Source of the DNA: Spirosoma sp.
GTDB lineage: Bacteria > Bacteroidota > Bacteroidia > Cytophagales > Spirosomataceae
Assembly (NCBI GenBank): GCA_028288385.1
Contig: JAQBNX010000195.1
Location: forward strand, 1 to 20,123
Direction of reading: 5' to 3'
DNA length: 20,123 bases
The position numbers were made by a program, and so were the translations under genes. Shown here piece after piece: positions 1-8,052 of this stretch (position 1 is its first letter; every line of letters begins with the position of its first letter). Under the pieces are notes generated by a model. That model did no database searches. It saw nothing but the letters and a program-made list of their open reading frames with translations, and had not been told where the DNA came from.

Positions 1-1673
1 AAGACATTGACCTGCTCTTTAAAAACACTGACCGCGTTGGACTACAACTAAGCGAGTGGATTGCGACGGGCGACTGGCGGCTGGTGTTCCTGTACCGCGA
101 CGCCCTCCGTAAAGTAACCCCTGCCGATGTCAAGCGCGTGGCTACTGCCTACTTTAAGCCCTCCAACCGAACCGTGGGCATGTTTATTCCTGACCAGAAA
201 CCGGACCGGGCCGAAATCCCCGAAACACCCGACGTAGCAGCCCTGGTAAAGGACTACAAAGGAGAAGCCGCCATAGCAGCCGGAGAAGCCTTTGACGTAT
301 CGCCTGCCAATATTGACGCCCGCACCAAACTTGGAACCGCTCCCAACGGCCTGAAGTTTGCGCTGCTGCCTAAATCAACGCGGGGTAACGCGGTTGCCGT
401 GCAGATGCGGCTTCGGTACGGTGATGAAAAAAGCCTTATGAACAAAGGCATAGTTGCCGACTTCACAGCCGACATGCTGGATCGAGGCACCAAAACCCGA
501 ACCTACCAGCAGATAAAAGACGAGTTCGACAAGCTGAAAGCGCGCGTCCGGGTCTATGGCAACGGTCAGTCGGCAGTCGTCGACATCGAAGGCGAGAAAG
601 ATAATTTATCGGCCATTTTGGCGGTGGTGACGGACTTCCTGAAAAACCCAACCTTTCCGCAGGCGGAGTTCGACAAGCTAAAACAGGAATGGCTGGCTCA
701 AATTGAAGCACAAAAGCAGGAACCGCAGGCTATCGCCTTCAAAGTCGCCCGACGCCTGATTGAGCCGTATCCCAAAGGACACCCATTCTACATGATGACG
801 TTTGACGAAGAAATTGCTGCCATTAACGCCCTGACATTGGATGAGGTCAAGCAATTTTACCGGAATTTCTACGGCACACAGGCCGCAACGGTTGCCGTAG
901 TTGGTGCGTTCGATGAACCTCTCATGCGTAAGATGCTGACGGGTGACTTAGGGACCTGGAAAGCCACCCAAACGTTCACTCGCATTCCAATGACCTTGTT
1001 TACCGACGTGAAGCCGCAGACACAGGCCATTCAGGCCAACGATAAAACCAGCGCCGTATTTACGAGTGGCATGCAGTTGCCCCTGCGCGATGATGACCCC
1101 GATTACCCTGCCCTGGCAATGGCCAATTACATTCTCGGTGAAGGAATGTTGAACTCGCGCCTAGCCACGCGTATACGCGTGAAAGATGGGCTTAGCTACG
1201 GGGTCGGCTCATACATGTATGCCGACGATAACGACCACATCGGCCACTTCGGCTCTTACGCCATTTACAATCCCGAAAACGCCGAGAAGTTCAGCAAAGC
1301 TTTTCGCGAAGAAGTTGAAAAAATGGTGAAGGATGGCGTTACAGACGATGAAGTTAAAGCCGCCAAGTCAGCCATGCTTCAGGAAAAACAGGTTGAGCGG
1401 TCGCAGGATGGGATTCTGGCCAGACGCTGGTCGCAGTATCTCACCAGGAATGAAGGGCGCACCTTTGCCTACGACGCCAATTTGATTAAAAAAATTGAAT
1501 CCCTAACACCCCAGCAGGTAAACGCAGCCCTGAAGAAATACCTCAAATACGACAAGCTAGTCATGGTGCAGGCGGGTGACTTTGAGAAGGCCGCCAAAAC
1601 GCTGGCAGATAAAAAACCAGAAACGGCCCAACAGCCCGCTTCGTCAGTAGGCGGTAGCAACAAGAAAAATTGA
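1..1673 (+). CDS. M16 family metalloprotease, C-terminal part (cut by the window edge)
   Basis: This is the 3' part of a gene that begins upstream of the window; codons are in phase from base 3, and the GTG at 84 is only an internal codon. The visible ~556 residues align along their whole length with the C-terminal part of the next gene: WRL-FLYRDAL, PSNRTVGMF, LPLRDDDPDYPAL, NSRLA-RIR, YNPENAEK, and a shared PASSVGG tail. M16 (pitrilysin/insulinase-like) proteins pair a zinc-binding N-terminal half with a C-terminal half that closes the chamber. Only the end of the N-half and the C-half are visible, so whether the HxxEH site is present is unknown. The stops of the two copies are 2,928 bp apart, so the true start probably lies about 1.1-1.2 kb upstream. 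By analogy with its neighbour it should be exported and act on peptides in the periplasm. Confidence 0.93.
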   Translation, partial: DIDLLFKNTDRVGLQLSEWIATGDWRLVFLYRDALRKVTPADVKRVATAYFKPSNRTVGMFIPDQKPDRAEIPETPDVAALVKDYKGEAAIAAGEAFDVSPANIDARTKLGTAPNGLKFALLPKSTRGNAVAVQMRLRYGDEKSLMNKGIVADFTADMLDRGTKTRTYQQIKDEFDKLKARVRVYGNGQSAVVDIEGEKDNLSAILAVVTDFLKNPTFPQAEFDKLKQEWLAQIEAQKQEPQAIAFKVARRLIEPYPKGHPFYMMTFDEEIAAINALTLDEVKQFYRNFYGTQAATVAVVGAFDEPLMRKMLTGDLGTWKATQTFTRIPMTLFTDVKPQTQAIQANDKTSAVFTSGMQLPLRDDDPDYPALAMANYILGEGMLNSRLATRIRVKDGLSYGVGSYMYADDNDHIGHFGSYAIYNPENAEKFSKAFREEVEKMVKDGVTDDEVKAAKSAMLQEKQVERSQDGILARRWSQYLTRNEGRTFAYDANLIKKIESLTPQQVNAALKKYLKYDKLVMVQAGDFEKAAKTLADKKPETAQQPASSVGGSNKKN

Positions 1674-1686
1674 TCTCAGACCGCTT

Positions 1687-1739
1687 ATCCCCGTATTTGT
1701 CAAAACGACATAAAGTCGTTGACATACGGGGATTTTTTC
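1687..1739 (+). terminator. Rho-independent terminator after the first M16 gene
   Basis: The outer arms ATCCCCGTA (1687-1695) and TACGGGGAT (1725-1733) pair perfectly. The stem continues inward through TTGTCAA/TTGACA and CGAC/GTCG with small bulges, and six Ts follow (1733-1738). It starts 14 bases after the stop of the first M16 gene. This suggests the second copy has its own transcription start between here and base 1788. Confidence 0.8.
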
Positions 1740-1787
1740 TGTATTTATACAGCTATTTCATTCAATACCCAGCAAACCCCTTTCTCT

Positions 1788-4601
1788 ATGCGTATGAATA
1801 CGCTTACCAAACTGGTTCCGGCAGGAATGTTGGCGGCTTCGCTTCTGAGCCACCCAATGTTTGCCCAGGACAAACCGGCTGCCGTGGCCCTGCCTCAGGG
1901 CGTAACGCGGGGAGCCTCCGTGGAAGGTATCACGGAGTATAACCTCAAAAACGGACTGAAGGTCCTGCTCTTCCCCGACCCGTCGAAGCCTACAATCACC
2001 GTTAACATAACTTATCTGGTTGGGTCGCGGCACGAGGGATTGGGTGAAACCGGCATGGCCCACCTGCTCGAACACATGGTGTTCAAAGGCTCGACCAAAC
2101 ACACCAATATTCCACAGGAACTAACCGCACACGGTGCTAGACCCAACGGCACCACCTGGCTCGACCGCACGAATTACTTCGAGACGTTTGCCGCAACGGA
2201 CGAGAACCTGAAATGGGCACTCGACCTCGAAAGTGACCGGATGGTCAATTCCTTTATCAAAAAAGAAGATCTCGCTACCGAATTTTCCGTAGTACGTAAT
2301 GAATTTGAGCGGGGCGAAAACTCTCCCCAGAATGTCCTGAACGAGCGCGTTGTTTCATCGGCGTACCTGTGGCATAACTACGGTAATTCGACCATTGGCA
2401 ATCGCTCCGACATTGAGAAGGTGCCCATCGAAAACCTCCAGGCTTTTTACAAAAAGTTTTACCAGCCCGATAATGCCGTGCTGGTTATTGCCGGTAAGAT
2501 AGACGAGTCGAAAACCTTGTCGATGATTAACGACTATTTCGGGGCTATTCCACGTCCCACACGGGTGCTGCAGCCAACCTACAGCCAAGAACCGGTGCAG
2601 GACGGCGAACGACAGGTGACGCTCCGGCGCGTGGGCGATACAAAAGTTGTTTCGGCGCTGTACCACATCATGCCGGGCTCCCACCCCGATTATCCGGTTA
2701 TGGACGTAGTGATTGAACTATTGACCAACGAGCCGGGGGGAAGGCTCTACAAAGCCCTGATCGACACGAAAAAAGCATCGCAGGAATATGGGTACTCATT
2801 CACTACCAAAGACCCCGGCTATGTCTATTTTGCGGCTGAACTGCTTAAGGAGAAGTCGCTCGACGAAGCAAAAGCGGCTCTGCTGGGTACCCTAGATTCG
2901 GTAGCCATTAAAACGCCAACCAAGGAAGAAATTGACCGCGCAAAAGCTAAGCTGCTGAAAGACGTTGAACTGAGCTTTAAAAACGCCGAGCGGGTTGGTC
3001 TGGCCCTGAGCGAATACATTGCCACCGGCGACTGGCGGCTGGGATTTCTCTACCGCGATGCCCTCGAAAAAGTCAGCCCCACTGATGTAAAACGGGTGGC
3101 TAGTTACTATTTCAAGCCATCCAACCGAACGGTTGGCATGTTTGTACCCGACCAAACACCTGATCGGGTTGAGGTGCCAGACGCGCCGGACATAACTGCA
3201 CTGGTAAAAGACTACAAAGGCCGTGCTCTGCTGGCGCAGGGTGAAGCGTTTGACCCATCGCCAACCAACATAGACGGCCGCACCAAGCGTATTGAGCAGC
3301 CGAATACCATTGAACTGGCTCTGCTACCCAAAACCACGCGCGGCAATGAGGTGAATGCCCGCCTGACTTTACGCTATGGCGACCAGAAGAGCCTCATGAA
3401 CAAATCGGCCATTTCGGTCCTAACAGCGGCTATGCTCGACAAAGGCACCACCACGCGAAGCCGACAGCAGATTAAAGATGAACTCGATAAGTTAAAAGCT
3501 CAGGTAAGCCTGTTTGGTGGGGTTAACCAGGTTAATGCCGTCATCAAGACTACGAAAGAAAACATGCCCGCCGTAGTGAAACTGCTCAGCGATATGCTCA
3601 AGAATCCGGTGTTCGATGCGGGTGAATTTGAGAAACTGAAGCAGGAGCAGTTAGCCCAGATTGAGTCGCAGCGATCAGAGCCGCAGTCATTGGCCTTCAC
3701 GGCGTTTCAGCGGCAGATGAACCCCTACCCTAAAGAAGACATTCGCTATACGAGTACGCCCGATGAGGACGTAGCAGCCCTGAACGCCAGTAAGTTAGAT
3801 GACCTGAAGCAGTTCCATAAGGACTTCTACGGCGCGCAGAACGCCACGATGTCCGTGGTGGGTGATTTTGACGAAGCGGCTGTCAGGAAAGTGGTGATGA
3901 GTGAACTGGGTACCTGGAAGGCGAAAAAGCCGTTTAGCCGACTGGTGTCGGTTTATAACGACATCAAGCCAACCCCTCAGTCCATTGAAGCGCCCGACAA
4001 AGCCAACGCGATGATGGTAGCAGGCGTGAACCTGCCCCTGCGCGACGACGACCCCGATTATCCGGCTCTGGTGCTGGGCAACTTCATGCTCGGGGGTGGC
4101 TTCCTGAATTCGCGCCTGGCGGTACGTATCCGGCAAAAAGAAGGTATAAGCTATGGTGTGGGATCGCAGTTGTCGGCTAATCCGCTCGATAAAACCGGTA
4201 TGTTTATGACCTACGCCATCTACAATCCCGAAAACGCCGAGAAACTGGAGAAAGCTTTCCGCGAAGAAATGGAACGGGTAGTAAAAGACGGGTTCACTGC
4301 CGATGAGATTAACGCAGCCCGGTCGGGTCTGTTGCAGTCTCGGATGGTGGCGAGGGCGCAGGATGCTGGATTGTCGAGCACGCTCAATAATTATCTTTAC
4401 CTGAATCGTACCATGAACTGGGACGCTGACTTCGAAAAGAAAATGGCGTCATTATCGCCCGAGCAGGTAAATGCCGCCATGAAAAAACACATTGACCCGA
4501 ACAAAATTTCCATTATCAAAGCCGGCGATTTTGCCAAAGCAGCCAAAAAAATAGCCGATAAGCAGCCTGCTTCGTCTGTTGGAGGAGGAAAGAAAGACTG
4601 A
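1788..4601 (+). CDS. Secreted M16 family zinc metalloprotease (second tandem copy)
   Basis: A 937-residue, two-halved M16 peptidase, the usual length for this Bacteroidota form. The zinc site is intact: HLLEH (H92, E95, H96) is the inverted HxxEH motif, and E172 in NEFERGEN sits at the family spacing for the third ligand. The C-terminal half carries LPLRDDDPDYPAL and NSRLAVRIR. A signal peptide ending ...SHPMFAQ points to export to the periplasm. The ATG at 1788 was chosen because it puts the signal peptide at the N-terminus; ATG 1794 is nearly as good, whereas the in-frame start at 1719 lies inside the upstream terminator. The family degrades peptides; the actual substrate is unknown. The gene is a tandem paralogue of the preceding one and ends in the same PASSVGG plus a lysine-rich tail. 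A perfect hairpin terminator follows. Confidence 0.95.
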   Translation: MRMNTLTKLVPAGMLAASLLSHPMFAQDKPAAVALPQGVTRGASVEGITEYNLKNGLKVLLFPDPSKPTITVNITYLVGSRHEGLGETGMAHLLEHMVFKGSTKHTNIPQELTAHGARPNGTTWLDRTNYFETFAATDENLKWALDLESDRMVNSFIKKEDLATEFSVVRNEFERGENSPQNVLNERVVSSAYLWHNYGNSTIGNRSDIEKVPIENLQAFYKKFYQPDNAVLVIAGKIDESKTLSMINDYFGAIPRPTRVLQPTYSQEPVQDGERQVTLRRVGDTKVVSALYHIMPGSHPDYPVMDVVIELLTNEPGGRLYKALIDTKKASQEYGYSFTTKDPGYVYFAAELLKEKSLDEAKAALLGTLDSVAIKTPTKEEIDRAKAKLLKDVELSFKNAERVGLALSEYIATGDWRLGFLYRDALEKVSPTDVKRVASYYFKPSNRTVGMFVPDQTPDRVEVPDAPDITALVKDYKGRALLAQGEAFDPSPTNIDGRTKRIEQPNTIELALLPKTTRGNEVNARLTLRYGDQKSLMNKSAISVLTAAMLDKGTTTRSRQQIKDELDKLKAQVSLFGGVNQVNAVIKTTKENMPAVVKLLSDMLKNPVFDAGEFEKLKQEQLAQIESQRSEPQSLAFTAFQRQMNPYPKEDIRYTSTPDEDVAALNASKLDDLKQFHKDFYGAQNATMSVVGDFDEAAVRKVVMSELGTWKAKKPFSRLVSVYNDIKPTPQSIEAPDKANAMMVAGVNLPLRDDDPDYPALVLGNFMLGGGFLNSRLAVRIRQKEGISYGVGSQLSANPLDKTGMFMTYAIYNPENAEKLEKAFREEMERVVKDGFTADEINAARSGLLQSRMVARAQDAGLSSTLNNYLYLNRTMNWDADFEKKMASLSPEQVNAAMKKHIDPNKISIIKAGDFAKAAKKIADKQPASSVGGGKKD

Positions 4602-4610
4602 GTTTTTCAA

Positions 4611-4646
4611 GTGCCTCAATGGCCATAATCATTGAGGCACTTTTGT
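4611..4646 (+). terminator. Rho-independent terminator after the second M16 gene
   Basis: Arms GTGCCTCAATG (4611-4621) and CATTGAGGCAC (4630-4640) form a perfect 11-bp stem with an 8-base loop, followed by TTTTGT. It lies 9 bases after the protease stop. Confidence 0.88.
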
Positions 4647-4696
4647 AAGGGCTTTAACTATAAATTTCGTTATTTACCTAAAATTTACGTTGCACC

Positions 4697-5320
4697 ATGA
4701 AAAAGCCCTCACTCTTACTGCTATTTATGGTCGTCTGTACGCTGCCGGGTTGGGCGCAGGTGAAGGTGATCCTACTCCGGGATACGGCCCGTTATCAAAT
4801 TAGCCGAAGTGCCCTGGACAGGAAGTACGCATCATTATTCCATGCGAGGCCACAAGGTGCTCAGGCTGCCATGCAGATGCGCTGGAAGCAGATGGGTGAG
4901 TTTATGAAGAGCCGAACCGATATACCCCAACGGGGCTTTGGCTTATCTGTTCATGAATATTATCAACCCGACGGCAAGGCGCAGTACGTCTTGGTTGAGA
5001 CAGACCACCCCCATCCCGATTCGGTATTGGCAAACGCGGTGCGGGTACTGACAGACTTTTACTCAACCACTCCTTACCCGATTAGTGCAGGCATGCCTTT
5101 TCGTATAACTTCGGTCATGATGTATGGCAAAACTTACATGCCACCCCGTACCGTTCGGCGCGGACCGGGAATCATTAGTACCCTCGAAGCTGCGCTGAAA
5201 ACCACTCAACCCGACACCGTTACGATGCTGTCGTTTAACCAGCTTGACCTTAAAAAGTGCCGGAAATTGTTTACCGGTTTTCAAATCTGGCTGAGCTGGA
5301 TTTATCTAAAAATGCCCTGA
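4697..5320 (+). CDS. Secreted LRR protein, N-terminal fragment before a frameshift
   Basis: The ORF starts at an ATG with a clear signal peptide (MKKPSLLLLFMVVCTLPGWAQ), so the product should leave the cytoplasm. Residues ~22-175 form a domain I do not recognise. At about residue 176 the text becomes the first half of a leucine-rich repeat (MLSFNQLDLKK). From residue 188 the zero frame loses LRR character (CRKLFTGFQIW...) and stops at 5320, while the LRR continues in the -1 frame from 5257. The junction is a run of five A (5252-5256); with six, or with a -1 slip at AAA-AAG, the protein reads ...LDLKKVPEIVYRF..., a normal repeat. Together with the next entry this is almost certainly one gene of about 466 residues that is broken, mis-sequenced or recoded. 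The 63 bp after 5257 are probably not genuine coding sequence. Confidence 0.8.
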   Translation: MKKPSLLLLFMVVCTLPGWAQVKVILLRDTARYQISRSALDRKYASLFHARPQGAQAAMQMRWKQMGEFMKSRTDIPQRGFGLSVHEYYQPDGKAQYVLVETDHPHPDSVLANAVRVLTDFYSTTPYPISAGMPFRITSVMMYGKTYMPPRTVRRGPGIISTLEAALKTTQPDTVTMLSFNQLDLKKCRKLFTGFQIWLSWIYLKMP

Positions 5321-6096
5321 GCGAATTACCTGCCCGCTTAACGGCCGATATTCCATCACTCAAACGGCTGAGTTTACTTGGTAACGTAATCCCTAATGAC
5401 AGCGTATTCATTACCCCCAACAAACACCTACTAGCCCTGAATTTACAAAGCAACAAGCTAACGCACGTTCCACCGTCCATTCGTCACAACCGCCGACTCG
5501 AAAGCTTATGGCTCGGCAATAATGACCTGACGGGGCTTGACATCAAAACGCTACGTCGTCTGCGCCGGTTAAGTGACCTCAACCTGTACAACGCCGGATT
5601 GGCTACGCTACCCAAAAGCATTGGGCGACTGAAGCGTGTAAGAGTGCTGGATCTGTATCATAATAAACTTAAGGAGTTACCCCGAAAGATAAGCCGGATG
5701 CAACAACTGGAACAGTTAGCCGTGGCCTATAACGACTTGAGTCAACTACCCACGTCACTGGCCAAACTGCGCCGGTTACAGACTCTCTATGCTCACCATA
5801 ACCGCATTAGTCAGCTACCTAGCGAGTTTGCAAAACTAGACCATCTGCGGATTCTGGACCTGGGCTATAACTGGTTTTCCGTTGCTCCGGCAGTCCTGAT
5901 GTCGTTGCCTGCGCTGGAAGAATTAGACCTGAACAACAATAACTTACAGGAATTACCTACCTCACTGGGTACACTAAAAAGGCTGAAAAAGCTATACCTG
6001 CGCTCTAATCCACTCACTCATGGTGATGCCACTGCCGGTCCGTATGCGCCTATCATCCGGCAGTTAGAAGCCAACAAAACAGAAGTATTTTATTGA
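5257..6096 (+). CDS. Leucine-rich repeat domain, C-terminal part of the frameshifted gene
   Basis: This 279-codon frame consists of about ten LRRs of roughly 23 residues with the pattern LxxLxLxxNxLxxLPxxi, for example LAELDLSKNALSELP, RVLDLYHNKLKELP and LEELDLNNNNLQELP. LRR solenoids bind proteins or other ligands; the partner is unknown. The nominal GTG at 5257 is not a convincing start, because it lies inside the first repeat, overlaps the upstream ORF and has no signal peptide of its own. The frame is best read as the remainder of the protein starting at 4697. All repeats after the junction are intact, which fits a very recent break, a sequencing error in the A5 run, or recoding. No hairpin terminator is visible after the TGA at 6094-6096. 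Confidence 0.85.
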   Translation: MPEIVYRFSNLAELDLSKNALSELPARLTADIPSLKRLSLLGNVIPNDSVFITPNKHLLALNLQSNKLTHVPPSIRHNRRLESLWLGNNDLTGLDIKTLRRLRRLSDLNLYNAGLATLPKSIGRLKRVRVLDLYHNKLKELPRKISRMQQLEQLAVAYNDLSQLPTSLAKLRRLQTLYAHHNRISQLPSEFAKLDHLRILDLGYNWFSVAPAVLMSLPALEELDLNNNNLQELPTSLGTLKRLKKLYLRSNPLTHGDATAGPYAPIIRQLEANKTEVFY

Positions 6097-6218
6097 CCAA
6101 ATAAAATTTTGCCCAGAATCTTCATAATCAATTAGAGAATTAAAAGAAAAATCGCCAGGTGATGGAGTAAAAGTCCAATTACGTGCGTTAGGTAGGAATC
6201 AATCAGTCAGTGTTTTGC

Positions 6219-7139
6219 ATGCAAGCGGCTACCCTTCCTCTAACAACCACGCCTAATCGCGTGACGCTTTGGTCAGCATTGATCTCTGTCTATTTATTAT
6301 GGGGGTCAACCTATCTGTTCATTCACTTCATGACCGAACGGATGCCCCCCCTGTACATGGCGTCTGTTCGCTATATCCTGGCGGGTACGCTTCTCTATGG
6401 CTACGCGCGGCTGACGGGAACACCTCCGGCAACGCGTGTTCAATGGCGGTCGGCAGGCATAGTGGGGATATTGCTCTTAACTATCGCCAACGGCTGCCTA
6501 ACGGTGGCGCTTCAGTACATCCCAACGGGTGTTGCGGCTTTGCTGGGAGGACTCTTGCCCGTTTTTTTGCTTACCCTTAACTGGGTTTCTTTCGGCCGCA
6601 AACGACCCACCAACATGGCACTCGCCGGTCTGGTTATCGGACTAATTGGGATTTACTTTCTCATCAAACCTGACAAATTACAAGGAACGGGCGGTATTCA
6701 TGCGAACCTGATTGGAGCAGGTTTGGTCACATTTGGCAATTTTTCCTGGGCCATCGGTACGTTGCTGGCTCCGCGCGTTTCCTTACCGTCGGCTACCATC
6801 TCAAGCGGCATTCAGATGCTGGTTGGTGGTGTTTTGCTCCTGCTCATCAGTCTGTGCATTGAGCCGGTTACTCCCTGGAGCCTTCTCGACGCCCCGGCCA
6901 AAGCCGTTGGGTCCATGATTTACCTGGTCATCTTTGGAAGCATCATTGGCTTCTCGTCCTATGCCTGGCTGGCCCGTAACGCTTCGCCCCAGTTGCTCTC
7001 CACCTATGCCTTCGTGAACCCGGTAGTTGCCATGATGCTTGGTACCACCTTCGCGGGCGAAACATTTTCGAGTCAGTCGCTGCTCGGTGCCCTTGTTGCC
7101 CTGGTGGGCGTCGTACTCATCACACTGGGGCGGAAGTAA
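6219..7139 (+). CDS. EamA/DMT-family inner-membrane transporter (YedA-like)
   Basis: A protein of 306 residues with two homologous EamA halves and about ten hydrophobic segments, the normal length and topology for the drug/metabolite transporter superfamily. Typical family text includes VYLLWGSTYLFIHF in the first helix, VRYILAG, ALQYIPTGVAALLGGLLPVF, and, in the second half, the PVVAMMLGTTFAGETFS segment with the final helix GALVALVGVVLI. The family mostly exports amino acids, metabolites or drugs across the inner membrane; the substrate cannot be assigned. ATG 6219 was preferred over the in-frame GTG at 6210, which adds only three residues. The gene appears monocistronic: the frameshifted LRR gene lies 122 bp upstream, and a long hairpin (7198-7262) lies 58 bp downstream. 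Confidence 0.93.
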   Translation: MQAATLPLTTTPNRVTLWSALISVYLLWGSTYLFIHFMTERMPPLYMASVRYILAGTLLYGYARLTGTPPATRVQWRSAGIVGILLLTIANGCLTVALQYIPTGVAALLGGLLPVFLLTLNWVSFGRKRPTNMALAGLVIGLIGIYFLIKPDKLQGTGGIHANLIGAGLVTFGNFSWAIGTLLAPRVSLPSATISSGIQMLVGGVLLLLISLCIEPVTPWSLLDAPAKAVGSMIYLVIFGSIIGFSSYAWLARNASPQLLSTYAFVNPVVAMMLGTTFAGETFSSQSLLGALVALVGVVLITLGRK

Positions 7140-7197
7140 TCCAATTATCCAAACACTTAGCAGCCATTTGCTCAAACACATCACAGATTTCACATAA

Positions 7198-7262
7198 CCA
7201 ATCTTATTAAAACCAAAAGCCACAACTGACTACGTTGTGGCTTTTGGTTTTAATAAGATTGG
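7198..7262. terminator. Perfect 29-bp hairpin, probably a bidirectional terminator
   Basis: Bases 7198-7226 and 7234-7262 are exact reverse complements with a 7-base loop (TGACTAC). The inner part (AAAAGCCACAAC / GTTGTGGCTTTT) looks like a GC-containing terminator core flanked by A and T runs. The stem is much longer than the other terminators in this window (11-18 bp). It lies 58 bp after the EamA stop and 30 bp before the end of a possible minus-strand ORF (7293-7457), so it could serve both directions. Confidence 0.7.
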
Positions 7263-7292
7263 CAATATCAATCAGCTAGCTGAGGAGCCTGA

Positions 7293-7457
7293 TTAACCAA
7301 TTTCTTCTTCACGATTCAGCCATCCACGCTGCTTGCTGACAAGGTAGGCGAAGATGCTTGAAAGTAGATTAAATAAATTTAGAAGGGTGTTTCTAAACCA
7401 GTTTATTGCTACGACTAACCCTATACATTCAGCACGAAGCGGAATGAATCTATCCAT
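7293..7457 (-). CDS. Possible small membrane protein or gene remnant, 54 codons
   Basis: Reading the minus strand from an ATG at 7457 to a TAA at 7293-7295 gives 54 residues: a charged N-terminus (MDRFIPLRAE), a largely hydrophobic stretch with one arginine (CIGLVVAINWF, then LLNLFNLLSSIFAYLV), and a polar end (SKQRGWLNREEEIG). The end looks like the cytoplasmic tail of a membrane protein. I do not recognise a family. In favour: the ORF faces the EamA gene across a strong symmetric hairpin, the arrangement seen at the other convergent gene ends here. Against: it is short, it is AT-rich, an in-frame stop lies two codons upstream, and only 18 bp separate it from the divergent gene at 7476, whose promoter would have to lie inside it. 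A decayed fragment of a larger gene is as likely as a live gene. Nothing else was recognised in the gap 7140-7475. Confidence 0.3.
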   Translation of the reverse strand: MDRFIPLRAECIGLVVAINWFRNTLLNLFNLLSSIFAYLVSKQRGWLNREEEIG

Positions 7458-7475
7458 ATTTTAAATAATACTATC

Positions 7476-7958
7476 ATGAATGCCAACCTCTTTTTACGGC
7501 AGTTTAGCACATTGAGTTTGCTTATCGCCATTGTATTGTCAGCAGCGTCTGTTCAGGCGCAAACATTTACGGGTCAGCCAGATCTCTCGGCATCACCAAC
7601 TAATATCGAGGCTGTGGTTTATCCATTAACTAACCGGCAGTCGGCAATCAAGGTCATTTTCAATAACCTGACAGCTGGTGGAGTGCGGGTAATTATTCGG
7701 GATCAGACAGGGCAAATTGTTTATAACCAATATGAGATAGAACCGCACTATCGGCGCACGTTTGATTTGTCAACTATGCCCGCTGGTAACTACAAAGTAG
7801 AGTTGCGCAAGAAAAACGAGCTTTTTTCACAGGCTTTTTCTATTGATACACCAGATCCAAAACCAGTCACCAGCTACATTTCCATGAAAACCCAACCCGT
7901 TCATAAAACACCCGAAACGTCTGCTGACAAAAAGTTGATTGTCAGCAAAGAGGACTAG
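7476..7958 (+). CDS. Small secreted protein with a C-terminal-domain-like beta fold
   Basis: A 160-residue protein with a signal peptide (hydrophobic LLIAIVLSAASVQAQ, cleavage after AQ). Residues ~70-125 have an alternating beta pattern with RVIIRDQTGQIVYNQ and FDLSTMPAGNYKVELR. This resembles the beta-sandwich of type IX secretion sorting domains (the 'D-xxG-x-v-y ... l-xxlpaGxYxv' pattern), but it is followed by a ~35-residue polar, lysine-rich tail instead of ending there, so it is probably not a true sorting tail. Function unknown; likely periplasmic or cell-surface. The ATG at 7476 is the only start that gives a signal peptide. The gene converges on the SDR gene and shares a bidirectional terminator with it. 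Confidence 0.85.
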   Translation: MNANLFLRQFSTLSLLIAIVLSAASVQAQTFTGQPDLSASPTNIEAVVYPLTNRQSAIKVIFNNLTAGGVRVIIRDQTGQIVYNQYEIEPHYRRTFDLSTMPAGNYKVELRKKNELFSQAFSIDTPDPKPVTSYISMKTQPVHKTPETSADKKLIVSKED

Positions 7959-7990
7959 CTTTCTAACTGTTGGTTTTCTTTCAGGAATCA

Positions 7991-8034
7991 AAAGCACAAA
8001 AGCACCAGTATTGATACCGGTGCTTTTGTGCTTT
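7991..8034. terminator. Bidirectional terminator between convergent genes
   Basis: Bases 7991-8006 (AAAGCACAAAAGCACC) and 8019-8034 are exact reverse complements around a 12-base loop. The arms carry A and T runs on the correct sides for termination in both directions. The hairpin lies 32 bp after the small secreted gene and 18 bp after the SDR stop on the other strand. Confidence 0.85.
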
Positions 8035-8052
8035 GACTATTAACCCTATCAT

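Noticed and set aside
1719..1747. A TTGACA box, 17-base spacer and TATTTA resembling an E. coli sigma-70 promoter before the second M16 gene.
   Set aside because: The first box is the 3' arm of the terminator hairpin, and Bacteroidota primary promoters use a different consensus (TTTG / TAnnTTTG); probably chance.
7476..7958. Type IX secretion cargo with a C-terminal sorting domain.
   Set aside because: The beta pattern is similar, but it is internal and followed by a long polar tail, so the sorting signal is not at the C-terminus.
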